From: Aphrophora alni
Taxonomy: Eukaryota > Arthropoda > Insecta > Hemiptera > Aphrophoridae
Length of the DNA stretch: 64,000 nt
Assembly (NCBI GenBank): GCA_963513935.1
Contig: OY740766.1
Coordinates: forward strand, 4,481,861-4,545,860
Reading direction: 5' to 3'
The notes under the pieces are model-generated. The model saw only the letters and a program-made list of their open reading frames with translations, was not told the DNA's origin and made no database searches. Both the position numbers and the translations under genes were made by a program. Each line of letters begins with the position of its first letter. Position 1 is the first letter of the stretch. Shown here piece by piece: positions 46,916 through 60,370 of this stretch.

Positions 46916-47897
46916 GCGGATCTAACCAGTGGGATCGTATGCAACCAATATAACAAAGTTAGGCTCAATGCTGATTATTAGAGCAACTGATTTAAACTTT
47001 TTAAGCCAATATTTTTAATTCAAGTTTATACTTACTTTACTTAAATTTAATATTTGTTTTAATTCATATTTTCAATTAGAAGTGGATTAATTTAATGTAT
47101 GGTTTAAACCTGTCTGTAAAAACTGCGGTAAATTTAACTGCTTTTAAGGTTTTCTATCTATTACATTTGCGAGTAAGAGGCATAAAGTGTCTCTTTGCAA
47201 CTAATTATAGTCCTATAGTCCCGTATTATGTACCTTATTAAGTATTCAAAATATTAGGACAGTAATATATTTTTTTGTTTTATTACTTTCCCAAAACATC
47301 TGTTTCTTCATTATTACACGTCATATATGGGAATATATATTTTTTGTCTGTATGTCTGTATTTTAACTCATAGCAAAATTTACTCTCTTTTGAATATTTC
47401 AGGTCAATTTTTTGTTACTAACATTTTAAAATCACAATCATCAGTATCTTTGATTATTTCAATTATGTCTTCCATTTTTAAAGATAACTACAAAATTTAG
47501 GTATGTATTTAGAAAAAAATTGGTTTATGAAGGAATGTTAATTTTTTTAATTTGTTTTAAACCATTGATTTCGGAAGATTATCTTAAACTGAGTCTAAAC
47601 CGAAATGAAATTATGACCTCTAGTTTAAACTGGAGATTTTAGTTTAAATTCCAATTGAAGATAAGGAACTTACTTAAATCTGAGATTATGTTTCCATTGT
47701 AAGTCAAAACGAATGTGCAGAAGTTCTGAAGAGGGTAATTTAATAAGTATTATGAAATAACTAAGCATTTGTCAATTCACAATGAACATATGTATTTAGC
47801 ATGTTGACACTCCTTACCACAAAGACAATTGTAAATTCCCATCCTACTGTTCCAAATAACTTATTGTTTTTGTCATGAATTTGCAATGCAAAACGAT
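46916..47897. other. Noncoding AT-rich sequence
   Basis: No gene recognised. Confidence 0.4.
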
Positions 47898-48549
47898 GAT
47901 AAACAATAGGGTGTGTTTCGTAAAGAAAGCATTTGTTTATCTTACGTCACACAAAATTCTGGGTTAAAGTAGAAAAGCAACGTGTGGCTTTAAGTAGAGG
48001 AAAGGCATCAAGTCTTGTAATAATTCGACCATTTTGGTATTTCATCTGATAATTGCAAGATAAACAATAGGGTGTGTGTTTTGTAAAGAGAGCATATGTT
48101 TATCTTACGTCACACAAAATTCTGGGTTAAAGTAGAAAAGCAACGTGTGGTCTTAAGTAGAGGAAAGACATCAAATCTTGTACTATTTTAACCATTTTAA
48201 TATTTCATCAGATGTTTGCAAGATAAACAATAGGGTGTGTGTTTTGTAAAGAGAGCAAATGTTTATCTTACGTCACACAAAATTCTGGGTTAAAGTAGAA
48301 AAGCAAAGTGTGGCTTTAAGGAGAAGAAAGGCATCAAGTCTTGTAATAATTCGACCATTTTGGTATTTCATCTGATGTTTGCAAGATAAACAATTGGGTG
48401 TGTGTTTTGTAAAGAGAGCATATGTTTATCTTACGTCACACAAAATTCTGGGTTAAAGTAGAAAAGCAACGTGTGGCTTTAAGGAGAGGAAAGAAACCAA
48501 GTCTTGTATTAATTCGACTATTTTATTATTTAATCAGATGTTGCGAGAT
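47898..48549 (+). repeat. ~163-bp tandem satellite, four copies
   Basis: Units start at GATAAACAAT near 47898, 48059, 48222 and 48385, with a broken fifth at 48547 (spacings 161, 163, 163, 162). Each contains TTTATCTTACGTCACACAAA then CTGGGTTAAAGTAGAAAAGC. The TTACGTCA octamer is invariant in all four. Divergence is low (a few per cent by eye). Confidence 0.95.
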
Positions 48550-51500
48550 AAACTATTGGAGGGAAAAAATAAAATAAAAATAAATTAAACAAAATCTATA
48601 CATATCAAATTTAAAATCCTTACAATTGTACCTTTAGCTGTATAAATTACTTCCAAATAGTTCCCTGTGATAACACTTGGTGCTAAATTGAAATGAAATG
48701 AACATGTTAAAAAGAAAATAAACATACTCAGGTAAAAAAGTTGAATGTTTGATAGGATGGCAGTCTCAACTTAGCTTCTACTATAGAAGTAGGTCGTGAA
48801 GCCTATGTGGTATTCTCTGGGGTTTCACACAGAAAAACAACAAAAATCTTGTACACTCTTTTCAAAATAAAAAAACTACAAAGTATTACCAAAGCATTTT
48901 GGTTTATCACCATCGTGATGTAAACATTCTAACTGTCTAGGATGGAGTTACGTTTGACACTTCAAGAGATTAGAAGCGATTGTATAAACACGTAAACTAT
49001 GAGTTACTACAGCTATTGGAGACTAATTAAGACGGGGCATGTTATATAACAAATCTTGTTTGTTGATACTGTAATTATTCCGCTGCAATAAGCAACAAGA
49101 ATTCGTGTGTAGTGAATGAATTTAAGCTGAGACTTTTATCATCACTTACACTAATTAGAATAATTCACAAAATATGTCGTAAAAAAACAAAGTAAAATAA
49201 AAAATCGTTCTTATGTTTGTTACACAATTTGGAAAATACAACAGTCAATCGTTATTATATTCAAAAATAAGTTCACCATTTGAAAATATGCGTAAAAAAA
49301 TATTTTAAATATTAAAATAGTGTTCAGTAAGACATGTATGGGTGCTGCTACTTTGCTTAGGCATAGAGCAGGTGCACCGATATATTATTAAATACAACTA
49401 GGCATGATGAGTAATAGTAAACGAAATAATAAATTTTAAACGATTTTTAAAACATTCCCACAGGAAGTTTTTACAAATATAAAACAACAACAAAAATACA
49501 TATAATTTTCTTGCTTTTTATATAAATTAAATTACCTAATTATACTTAGGTTAGTTTGAATGTTTACAAAAATAATAAACATTATTCTGGTTTTAAAGTT
49601 TTTTTTATAACGATGGATTATTCATATTACTAACATGCTTTAATCGGACATTTGCTGTCATTTGTGTATGTAAACACTAATACAACGTTTCAAAAGTATT
49701 AATCAACTCTCGTTTTCAGGTGTTAAACATAAAGCATAAACGTGAAACACAGTTGTTTGCTATCCTTTGTGAAGTGCAGTCTTGTATGTGGAGATTTTAC
49801 ATGATCACATTTGTAATAGATGTCAAACAAGTTCCTGGACGGTAAAGTAAGTTTTAAGGTTTACAGTACCCTGTTTTGTTCACTTTGATGTAATTTGAAT
49901 AATATTTTGAATACAATATTAACAGTAATTGAATCGTACGTTTCCAAAGAATTGAACCACCAGACATAGAAGCCCCATCAGTGTTTGGAGTAAAGTTTCA
50001 ACTTCAGTTACAACTCTAGCGTTCTATATACGTCGATGACTAAATTACTAAATTACAATTAACTTGATATTCCAAACAATTTTTATTTTACGAAATACAC
50101 TATTTCTATGTTCATCGTTATTTGTACAATGAAACTCTGATAACTATAGAGCTCGTTGAGAACAGGACAATTCATCTAGAACAAATTTCACTGTTTTTAG
50201 CGTTCACAATTGTCGTTTCTCTTTCGTAGAATATTTTCTTCTTCGTACATCCAAGTCCAGTAAATCGATATAGATTCTTATAACGTTTACTTGTCAACTA
50301 CACGAATTAAACGGTAAGTTTGATAATCGAAACAAATTTAAAACTTCGTTAATTGATCTTCACGTCACAGGAAACTGAAAACGTTATTTTCGATTCCGTT
50401 CGTCGTCGTTGTAATTGTTATCTTTTGTACGTAAGCACGATAACAACAATTAACAACGTGAAATTTGTTATATAGGACTAAAGTGAGTTTATAAGAGGCT
50501 TATTGAAATTAGAAAAAATCCCTCAAAATGGCGGCCATTTTTAAAACAAAATTATTCATTTGCAGATTAAAATTCTATTGCTAATGGTATCAACCCCACA
50601 CTTCTACGATGACAATCGGCTAGATTATTGTAAAAAATAAAGTTACTCTTCTGAAAATGTGATATTTTATAGCTAATTAACGCTACAAGCGTAGCGAGCT
50701 GAGGCGTTTTAATACATAGGCTAGATCTTTGTTGCTAATTAGGGCCTAACCGATGTCGGAATGTACTAATATTCACAATTACGTGGTTTATAAAACATGA
50801 GTGACAATTATTTTAAACAAATTTATCCTACTGGATACAATTTAACATTGCTACAAAATGGAAAAAAAACAATCATCTTGAGGGTCATCAATTTGTTTAT
50901 TGATGATGATCCACTCTTCTTAAAATTACTAATATCAACTTTCTCATACATTTCCACTAATTTAGAATCAAATAAGTTTTTTTTTTTTTTTACATTATCT
51001 TTATCATCAGACCTTCCAATTCATTTCCCCTACAGTCTTGTATGAAACAGAAATCTTTTCGATAACTAGATTGTGAAGACAAACTGTTGAATTTCTCACA
51101 AATATCTTTCGACTTGGATCTGGAAAATGGCGACATCATACAACATGATCCGCGAGTCACAATTTAACATGCTACAAAGTTATCATTGTGTGACATATCG
51201 TATAACACATATTCTATACTGTTTCCTATTATAAATGAGAATTTAATTTATAACAATGCTTTTAAAACAGTAAATAAAATCACTTGAATTGCAATCAGCT
51301 GATAAAGTTATTCGGATTTTTTTCCATAATTTGTGAATATAACAAATACAACACATCGAGATTACGGATTAATGTTTGTTGTTAAGTTGTAAATCAAAAA
51401 CTAGAAAACACATAACCCGGGGCATTGTTGAAATTAAAATTAGTATTATTGTAAAAGATAAGCTAAAGTTAGGACTAAGCGGTCGAAATACTGCGACAAT

Positions 51501-52732
51501 ATACGAACATGATCAGAAAATGATAAATTACAGAACTATACAACTCAAAGAATTATAAACATTAAAGATATGAAACACATCGTGCTCTGTTCAACGAATA
51601 AGCTGGGATTGTATGCCAACGTCATAGTTATCTAGCGGTTTTATCAGATAAACAACTTTTTACTTTTCGTTTCTTCTCTCAAAATGAGAGTGACCTTGTG
51701 ATCACTTCTTGTGGAGTTTTAACAGAAAATATTTTAGCAATACTTGAAGTAGAGATATTTTTAATTCCCTTTTTATTAACGGAAAAAATAACGGCTTTAT
51801 TTCTACACCGGTTTTGACTGACAAGATTGAGTAACATGTCACTTAATTATTTTAAACGAGCGTGATTAGAAAAAGTCACAAGTCACATAATTATACACCA
51901 ACACAAGGAATAATAATTAACAAGTTGAACCGAAAACATACACTGATCATCTAACTAAACAGGTGTTGTATGCTGAAGGCTGTTTATCTAACATTTTTAG
52001 AGAGATGAAAAAACTTTTTGTCTATACTTTTCATAATTTAGCGTCATAATTTCTTGTCGAGCTTAACCGAGCCTTGCTTAAACTATTTTATTAATTGCAC
52101 TTTATTATATTTGCCTCCACCTTTTTAGTCACCATTCTTATAATTGGAAGTCTTTAACGTTCACATTTAAATAAGAAAACTGGTGTTGAGGAGTAGCAAG
52201 TAAAGGTAACAAATTGCTTAACCTTTAAAGTTGATCAATAACAAAAACGGGATTCAATAATTTCGTCATTCAGGAAAAAGGGAGACAATCTGTTTTAAGA
52301 AAGCTTACCAAATAATAAAAGTAGGTGGAACTGGTTTCTCCAGTTGGTCAGTAGAGATCCATCGGTCCAATGATAGTCCTGTAACAATCGTTTTAAGATG
52401 TTATGCATTAGTCATTATTAATTTTTATTTCTACTTCTTTTAGAAATACTAGTTATGACTTGGAGTATGTTATGATTATTTTAACAGTTAGAGAGAAACA
52501 AATTGGAATTGTACATTTTATTCTTAAATCTTTAAAATAGATGGCACAAAAAACTTACTTTAATTTTCTGACACTCCTCTTTAAAACACCAAATAATAGT
52601 AAACTAAACTGTGAAGAAACATTGCACAAATTTTAATTTCACCAAATTCCCAAAACTAAAAAAAAATGGTCACAAAAAATGTGAGTTCGACAGGTGTCGG
52701 TCAATAAGTAAAAATAAACGTGTTTAAAAAAA
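48550..52732. other. Noncoding AT-rich sequence
   Basis: A transposon-end relic at 49590-49720 resembles 13770-13900, and an AAAATGGCGGCCATTTTTAA segment lies near 50526. No gene recognised. Confidence 0.4.
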
Positions 52733-52801
52733 ATAGTATATGCAATAATATGTGTATATATACACATATATACAATATATATTATATAATATTGCATATA
52801 C

Positions 52802-52804
<3 letters not shown>
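52733..52804. repeat. Hairpin-forming inverted repeat beside TA array
   Basis: ATAGTATATGCAATA at the left is mirrored by TATTGCATATACTAT at the right, around an AT-rich centre. Confidence 0.8.

Positions 52805-52858
<54 letters not shown>
52805..52858. repeat. (TA)n microsatellite
   Basis: Pure TA run of about 54 bp. Confidence 0.95.
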
Positions 52859-52859
<1 letters not shown>

Positions 52860-52862
<3 letters not shown>

Positions 52863-53110
52863 TTAGACTCGTTTCGCCTGTGCTATAAACAGGTCCTTAT
52901 TAATTTATTAAAATCGAGTTTTTATCGGCGGTAGTCAAGAATCATTTTTGTTTTTTGACAATTATTCCTTAACCGTAATATTTTTCGAGTTACGATTTTT
53001 TAGCTTTGGTAAATAATGCTCAAATATTACGAAAATACAAACGAAACTGGTACAGCTGATTTTAAGAAATTACCATTTCATTATACAACCATAGCCGATA
53101 GATTTTGAAC
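52860..53110. repeat. Dispersed repeat family D, copy 3
   Basis: Begins just after the TA array: CTCGTTTCGCCTGTGCTATA, then a GGTCCTTATTAATTTATTAA segment and TTTGACAATTATTCCTTAAC. Related motifs recur at 53605-53760. Confidence 0.45.
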
Positions 53111-56100
53111 CGACAGTTTTTGAGAGAACACAAAACTATAATATACGATTTCACACAGCAATTTAATTTGAAATCCATATTAGAGGGGTGGGGGGACATA
53201 TTATCCTACTCTTTAAATTTGGTCTAGCGCCAAAACAAATTTTGTAATGAACACACATATTCGTAATCAGAAAAACTTTTAATTTCATTTGATACCCCAA
53301 ACATAATATTTTAAAAATATATTCCACAGTTTTTGCCCTTAACTACTCCAATGTCATTTTATTTGTTTCCGCTTTCTTTTTGAATATTTGGAACAAGTAC
53401 AAACATAAATGTAAAGTTTGAAGTATATATTGTTTGATTTATCGTCTTGGTCGTGATTTACAGACAAACGGACGGATAGACTATAGTTTGAAATTATAAG
53501 GGTCCATGGTTTGGCCTACAGACCCTAAAAACACTATACTTACTTATTTTGTCACATAATTGGATTGAATTGTATTTGTAATGACTTAGTTATGACTTCA
53601 TTTTGTTCTTGCCAATTATTTCAGAAACGATATTATGGCATTCAAGTTTTGTGAAATTTATAAACACATATTAAATCTTTTATGAAATTTTAATAGAACC
53701 TTTTAGAAATAGAGCTCAACTTTGTTCTGGTTGAGTGAATCGAATGTGATTTGTAGCGTTTTTACAAACCAAAAAAAACCCAAGAATAATTTAGTTTTTT
53801 CCAGTAATATCTGAAATGTAGTTTTTTTATAGTTGCTATTTGGCACCTTATTAATTTCAACACACCGAACGAAATCGGTCTAATAGATTTTGAGAAATAA
53901 GTCCTTTTTGTCGATATGTTCTAATTTCGGGTTTTTGTCAAAGATGACAACCGATTCGTTTTTTTTTTTTTTTTTTTTATGGCTACATTTCAACAAAATG
54001 TACATCATTAGTGTTAATTTAAAAAAAAAATAGATATTTTAGTTGTAGTGTTTTAAGGGCTGTTTTATTTTTCTACATGTTTATTTTTCAAAATTTTTAA
54101 AGATGAAATACGTATATTTCAAGTTCATAGAATAAAAGAGAACAATTTAGTGTTTAATTTTTTCATTTGAACGGTTTTTTCCCCTTCTGATATTCCCAAT
54201 GACGAATATACCTTAATAATATTATTAGTTATTTCAATATTTAGGTTAGTCATTGATCCATTTGATGCCAACAACTGAATATTGCTTTTTGTAATAGAAA
54301 AACATTGGACATTACTTTATTTTTTTATCATACATTTGGAGATTTATCTTGTTGCTACCAACTCAACAAAAATTGAAAGAAACATGCGATCTGTTTTAGA
54401 GGTATTTGATTGGGGGGGGGGGGTTCCAAGATTACACCGTGTAATTCTTTACCATACATAAGGCAGCTCCTTTAGATTCCAATCACAATTTTACACACTT
54501 AAAACATAAATGAAAGTTGTGATTCCTACTACCTGAAGAGATTTGTAGAGGACTACACATTGATGTACAATGCCATCAATATTTCAGTTTTGATAAAAAG
54601 TGGCTAATGATAGTTCTAATTCTAGAGGCCTCGAATTTTGCCGGAACCCATAGACCCAGAGATCTTCAAGTCGAGATGTATTTTTACAGCTGGTTCGCTA
54701 AACTACCGCATACGGTATTAAATATGTAGATACGTTGGAAGAAGTCTTTCAGACCAGTGTTACCAACTTGTTCACCTTCAAACCGTTGGCAATGACTTTG
54801 GGTGAAAGTAAACTAAGTGCATAACAATAGCCGGAGGGAGGATATCTTCGTAACTAGTCTATAATCATAGGCTGTGTCTAGCCGAGCCTAACAATAAGTG
54901 GAACAGGGAAATGTGTGTTAATTATACAGATATATACTAATATTGTGAAGAGTAAGAGTTTGTATCTTTGTAACAGTGCATCTCAGAAACTACTCAATGG
55001 ATTTGGAAAATTATTTTAATATTGAAAAGCTTAAATCCTCCTGAATGATATAAACTGTAAGAACAGACCAAATATGTTACACAGTTGTCTTGGAAAGTGT
55101 CAATCTAACAACTTACTTTGAACATGTAGTTCTCTTAGTTTTATTTTCTTACATGTAGAATGGAGACGGGTCAAAAACCGGTGTCGATTTTATCCGTTAA
55201 CAGGTGTTTTAAATTTTTTTAATTATATCTGTCTTTCGTGTGTGCAGTGCTTTACATCCAAATGGGTGAACCTTTTTTTTTTTTTTTTTTGAAATTTTGT
55301 GAATTTTGGTCATATATCGTGAGCGTTTTGTTTCATTTTTACGATAATTAAAAAAACACAATATTACATTTTTTTTCTTCGAAACTGCCATAAAATGTTA
55401 GAATCAAATTTCGTTAAACTGTAGCTAATGATGACCCCAAAAAACCAAACTAGTCGCATTTCTGAAGTTGGGCGTTGCTGGCGTTAGCGAAAAAAAGTTT
55501 TTAATATCGCAAATAATTTAATGAAATATGAAGATTGTTGATCCAAGTCAGTGCTTACCGTGAAGGAATGATTACTAAAAAAGAAAACTTACGTTGATTG
55601 GAGTAATTTAATTTTAAATTCATCTTATAATATTTATGCTTAAGAGGAGTTTATAAGAAGAGTGAATCAAGTTTAAATCTTATTGAAATATATAAATATT
55701 GTTAAAAACAATCTATGATTGATTTTTCTTTTTTACTAACAATTACCTAACTGCCCTTTTAAAGGTACGTTTAAATAGTCATTTAGTCAATATCACAGTT
55801 CTGGTGGCATTATCCAAAAAATGAATAATTTTCTTCGGTTAGTATTTCGATCTATTTGGTTTTTATGAAAGTTTGTGAAATTTTTGTCACCCTATGTTTG
55901 TAGTCTTTCACAATATCTAATCGAAATTTAGAGAAACAGTTGTTATTTTACAAAATGACGTATGAATTTCATATTAAAAAAAAATTAGGAACAATTGTTT
56001 TTTATAAAGTAACATTTTCTCACGAAAATCTAAAAAGTTTTTGTTCTTCTATTTAAAAAAAAAAATTTTATGCATTATGTAAGTTCAAAGTACTCTACTT

Positions 56101-56299
56101 ACTTCATTTGATTCTTCAATCGCTCAAAATTAATTTTAAAGTTTGTTTTCGTCTTATTATATGATCAAATATAAACGTTGCAAAAAAAGGCACAAACTTT
56201 CTCCCTCACCCATCCTTCATAACCAAATAAACCCTACCCATAACTATTCGTAACCAAAATGTCAAAATGAATCAAGACGTCGTTATTATAATTATAACT
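53111..56299. other. Noncoding sequence
   Basis: Poly-T runs (53959-53977, 55273-55290) and a poly-G run near 54412-54422. 54640-54900 is GC-richer and non-repetitive, but no product was recognised. Confidence 0.4.
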
Positions 56300-56510
56300 A
56301 GGCGAAATACTTTTTAGCTTCTCCATAAACGCGTCCACAATGTAAGTCGTATTTGATTAAAATTGCATTTAATAATGGCGGTGAAGGTCCATTTATGTTT
56401 TGCATTTATTGCTGAAGCATTATATTTGTAGACTTCTTGTTTTAGACACAGGTTTAAGGAAAACAATAACACGCAGTTTAAGAAATTACGTCTTATAAAA
56501 AAAAAAATCA
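56300..56510. repeat. Dispersed repeat family D, copy 4
   Basis: CTAGGCGAAATACTTTTTAG, CATAAACGCG, GTAAGTCGTATTTGATTAAA and AATAATGGCGGTGAAGG, in family order. Confidence 0.45.
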
Positions 56511-58800
56511 ATATTACAGATCATTTGGTAAAATTGATGTTTGTCAGGTTGAGACAGAATAATTCGTGTTACATTTGTCTTTTCTTTATTTTCATGCGTT
56601 AAACTCTCTCAATCAACATTGCCTTTCAAACCCTCCAATACTCGAAAAGTGCCGAAATCAGAAAAGAACATTCAAGAATACAACAATTAGAAAAGTTGCA
56701 ACATTGTGACAATGTTACAGCTGTGTTTATTGTATGTGTAACACTGCTCGAGGGAATACACATTGTTTTTCGCATGTAGGTAGCGAGCAGCTTGACGATA
56801 ATTATTAGTTGTTAAAGAAATAAAATTCCAACACAGGGAGGTACTTTAGAGCTCGCAGCTTCGTTATTGGTTTTTGAATTCAATAACAGTGTAAGAACGA
56901 AAAGTGTTAAAAATTAACTGTAGAATAAGATTTATAAATGCAAATTGTATGTTTGTATTTTTTTCATAACTTTTACGGATTTTGAAGGAGAAGTAAAATA
57001 AGTTCTCCCTTACTTGTTATATTGATAATTTACAACGTAGCTTCCGATTCGAAAATATTATTACGGTTTGAAAAAAAGAGGATAAAATGCACCAGTTTAT
57101 GAAAACTAAGTACCTTAAAGAAATTGACACAATCTCTGTAAATTAAATTTGCAAAATCACTTTCACCATATCCCCGAGAAGTAAATAAAAATGTGGTAAA
57201 AAAAGTATTTGCAGTTAGAAGATGAGAATTAATTAAAATATATAGTATGGAACTACTTAAATGATAGTTTAAATTTTGCATCATGTAAATCGAAGAAGGT
57301 TTTTATATTAATATTAAGCATTTTATATTGTCCGTAGTTTAGTTCAAGCTTTGAAATGTTGAATACATCTCTAGCAACGTATTTAGGGCGTGTATATTAA
57401 AAGGTTATTTGAAAGTATCTCAACTTCAGTCCACGTGGCGCTTACGTAACTAATATCCGTGTTGGAGAAGGAAAAAAAAAATGGCAACCCATGAGGTATA
57501 AAATTTTAGGCAACTGCTGAGGAACACCACACTTCACTCTCCTCTAGTTAGATTGATAGTTGTATATTTGTCTTCCTAGAGAAGTAGGGTTTGATACCGT
57601 TAGATGCAAAATTGAAATCAGTAAATTTGTATCTAATTTAGTTATACGTTGAATGAAGAGAGAACTGTTTAAAATGGCCTCCATTTTAAAAAATTTCAAT
57701 TAAATTTGTCTGATTTTCCACAGGGTTCTATATGAGAACACTTTAGTCTCCAATACCAAAATTTATATTCCTATCTTAATTTTTAAATAAAGCTGTATCG
57801 TGATTACGTACAGTTGCCATGTCCAAAACAGCTTCTTTGGTTTCCCAATGCCAAGAAACACAAAGATCAGGTAAAACAGAGATCGACATTCTGAACGATT
57901 ATCAAACTTACCCTATACTTCGCATACTGTAAGTAAAATTGCAAAAATACACAAAAGGTTGGTGAGGTGGAGAACTTTCACCAATATAAAAACGGAATTA
58001 GGATAAACTGTAATAAAGTATATATCATCACTTCTTCTCAGATATAACAAGTATCTATGTAATTTTGTTGAATAATCCAAAGAATTGTTTAAATCGGTTT
58101 TGGTTTTGTAAATCTATGTGTGAGAATGGTAGTGTAATTTACTTTATTTACTTAAATGACTTTTTCATTTACTTAAATTACACGTTTAACTAAATTACTC
58201 TTCTGACATTTTATAAAATATATGTCATTAGCGTAGAACAATCTAGAGTTGTTTGTTGGTTATTCTTAATTATGTAATATAATACAACTGGCAGTGTAGA
58301 GACTTGATGACATCATCAAAACAAATTCATAACCCAACAGATAATGAGTGACATTTTGTGTAAAGGTAATCATGTGTACTCTACTCTTAGAGAGAATTAA
58401 TTAAAGTTATAGCTAGTAAAGGTGTTGTTATGAGTTATGCAATATGATGTGGAAATTATGTTTTGACATATATTGTAGACTAATTAGGTATAAACATGGC
58501 CGACTTTGTCATAGTTGTAATAATAGAGATAGACGAAGGGTTCGTGTTGAGTCGAGAGTTGAGTTGGAGGCCAACTTGTCATACCCCCCCCCCCCCCCCA
58601 GGTGCGAAATTGCTAACCTTCTGTACTCTATCTGTATCTTCACCTTTCTTCATCTAGTAGTGGTTTTTTTTCTTAAATTACTCTCGTTTCTTTCCTATCG
58701 ACCCTGGAGATCTAAAAGGTTTATTTTATGGTTTCTTTTCTCTCTTTTAGACGTTGATAACTGGGAGATGTTTTGTTTTTAACCATAAAGAAAAACATCA
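56511..58800. other. Noncoding sequence
   Basis: Poly-C run at about 58585-58599. No host gene recognised; the open stretch 58444-58782 has no recognisable domain. Confidence 0.4.
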
Positions 58801-59151
58801 ACCCCCGTCACGTAATTGGTAAAAATAGACCTCGGTACCAGCAAGACGAAGCTCCATCTCAATTTTGCCAAGAAGTCAGGGACTTCCTTAATAAGCGATT
58901 CTTATATTGGTGGGCCAATTGCATAGCCGCCTTGCTCAATCGTTATAGCTACTCTCGATGTAACTTATGAGATTTCATTAAAGATATTGTCTATAATCCA
59001 CCGTTAACTGCTGATCTTCTTAAACGAAGATTTACGAATTTACGACGCAGCACAGAAGCGATGACTGATGTATTGGCAAGAAATTGACTTCAGGTGGAAA
59101 GTCTTCACGTCACAATTGTTAGTCACATGCATGAAAATATTTTTAAATTGT
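58801..59151 (+). pseudogene. Mariner/Tc1-like transposase C-terminal relic
   Basis: One reading frame with in-frame stops at 58968-58970 and near 59081. It contains YQQDEAPSQFCQEVRDFLNK, matching the QQDGAPPHF...VRxFLN motif that carries the second catalytic Asp of IS630/Tc1/mariner DDE/D transposases. Then, after a degenerate stretch where WPPRSPDLTPCD would lie, FIKDIVYNPPLTADLLKRR matches the WGFIKDKVYxPPLPxxLxELKxR tail. The third acidic residue and the N-terminal HTH region are not preserved. An old, dead copy; terminal repeats were not found. Confidence 0.85.
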
Positions 59152-60337
59152 AAAACGTCATCTGCTTTCCTTTCAAATGAGACCTCAACTGATTAAGTGT
59201 ATAACAAATATTTGTATGATTATAACACAAGCTGATAAAACATTTTACATTATCAGCCTCATAGGTTCAATATTTGTAGAAAGCTTCATTCACAGGCTGG
59301 TTCTATAACCTTCCTTCACAGCCTTTATTATCAAACTTCCAGACCGTATAAGACTAGAGGTATATTTAAGCAATTTAAAAATAGCATAACACTGTCGTTT
59401 CAATCTCTTATTTAAATGATAAATAAAATTATGTAATGTTTTTAATACTTTGTTTAGTAAATACAATTTACGTTAATAATATGAAATTACTGTATTTGAG
59501 TTAATTAATACAAAATTTTAATTTGAAGTGACTGATTTATTTTACGCTTTTTGTATTATTCCACTTTTATAATTGTATATTGAACAAGTTTTAAACAATA
59601 CTATGGTTATCATTGCATACATTTTTTCTCTAGCCCATCTCCAAAACCAAATACAAACAAATCAAGTCACCAAAAAATTCAGTTCTGTTGTTGTCAAACA
59701 AGAAGTAAAAATGATCCACAGATACAGTCTTAGTAATAAATATTTACTTACTTAAATAAGCGCTTCAATTTGCTTTCAATATCCAATAAATACAAGAGTA
59801 GATCGTATAAAATGAAAATAAAATCTAGCTTTTAATAATGAAAGATATTTGTTTTTGCCAAATAATACTGAACTGTAACTCTAACACTGTACACATATCT
59901 CAGTCATTCATTTTTACATTTCAATAAAAATTGAAATAAATCAGTAAAGCTGTTTTTACCAATAAAAATAAATAAGTATTGGTTTTTAGGAATTACGAAT
60001 TTTTTGTTTTTTTACAGATAATTTAAATATTCGCAACAATACAGTATATTTAGTTTGGGTCCATAAAGACTACACATTTTACGTTTAATCAAAATTTTAG
60101 CAAATATTATGAAAATATAAACATTTTGTCTTTATTTCTTATAGACGATTTCTCAACTTGCTTCCATGAAATGAAAGGTTTAAACTTGCTTCAGTACAGT
60201 AAACACGTCTTAATAGATTATTTAGTTTTTAATGACAACGCACAAGGTACAACATTGTGTTTGGCAAATATTTTTGAACTCTCATATATTTATTACTTGC
60301 AATTTTGCAAGGGTGTTAACTTGACCGGAACCAAAGT

Positions 60338-60370
<33 letters not shown>

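Noticed and set aside
47898..48549. CRISPR-like array
   Set aside because: Head-to-tail satellite without spacers, in a eukaryotic context.
58444..58782. 112-codon plus-strand frame
   Set aside because: Runs through a poly-C tract and has no recognised domain; the transposase homology begins only after it.
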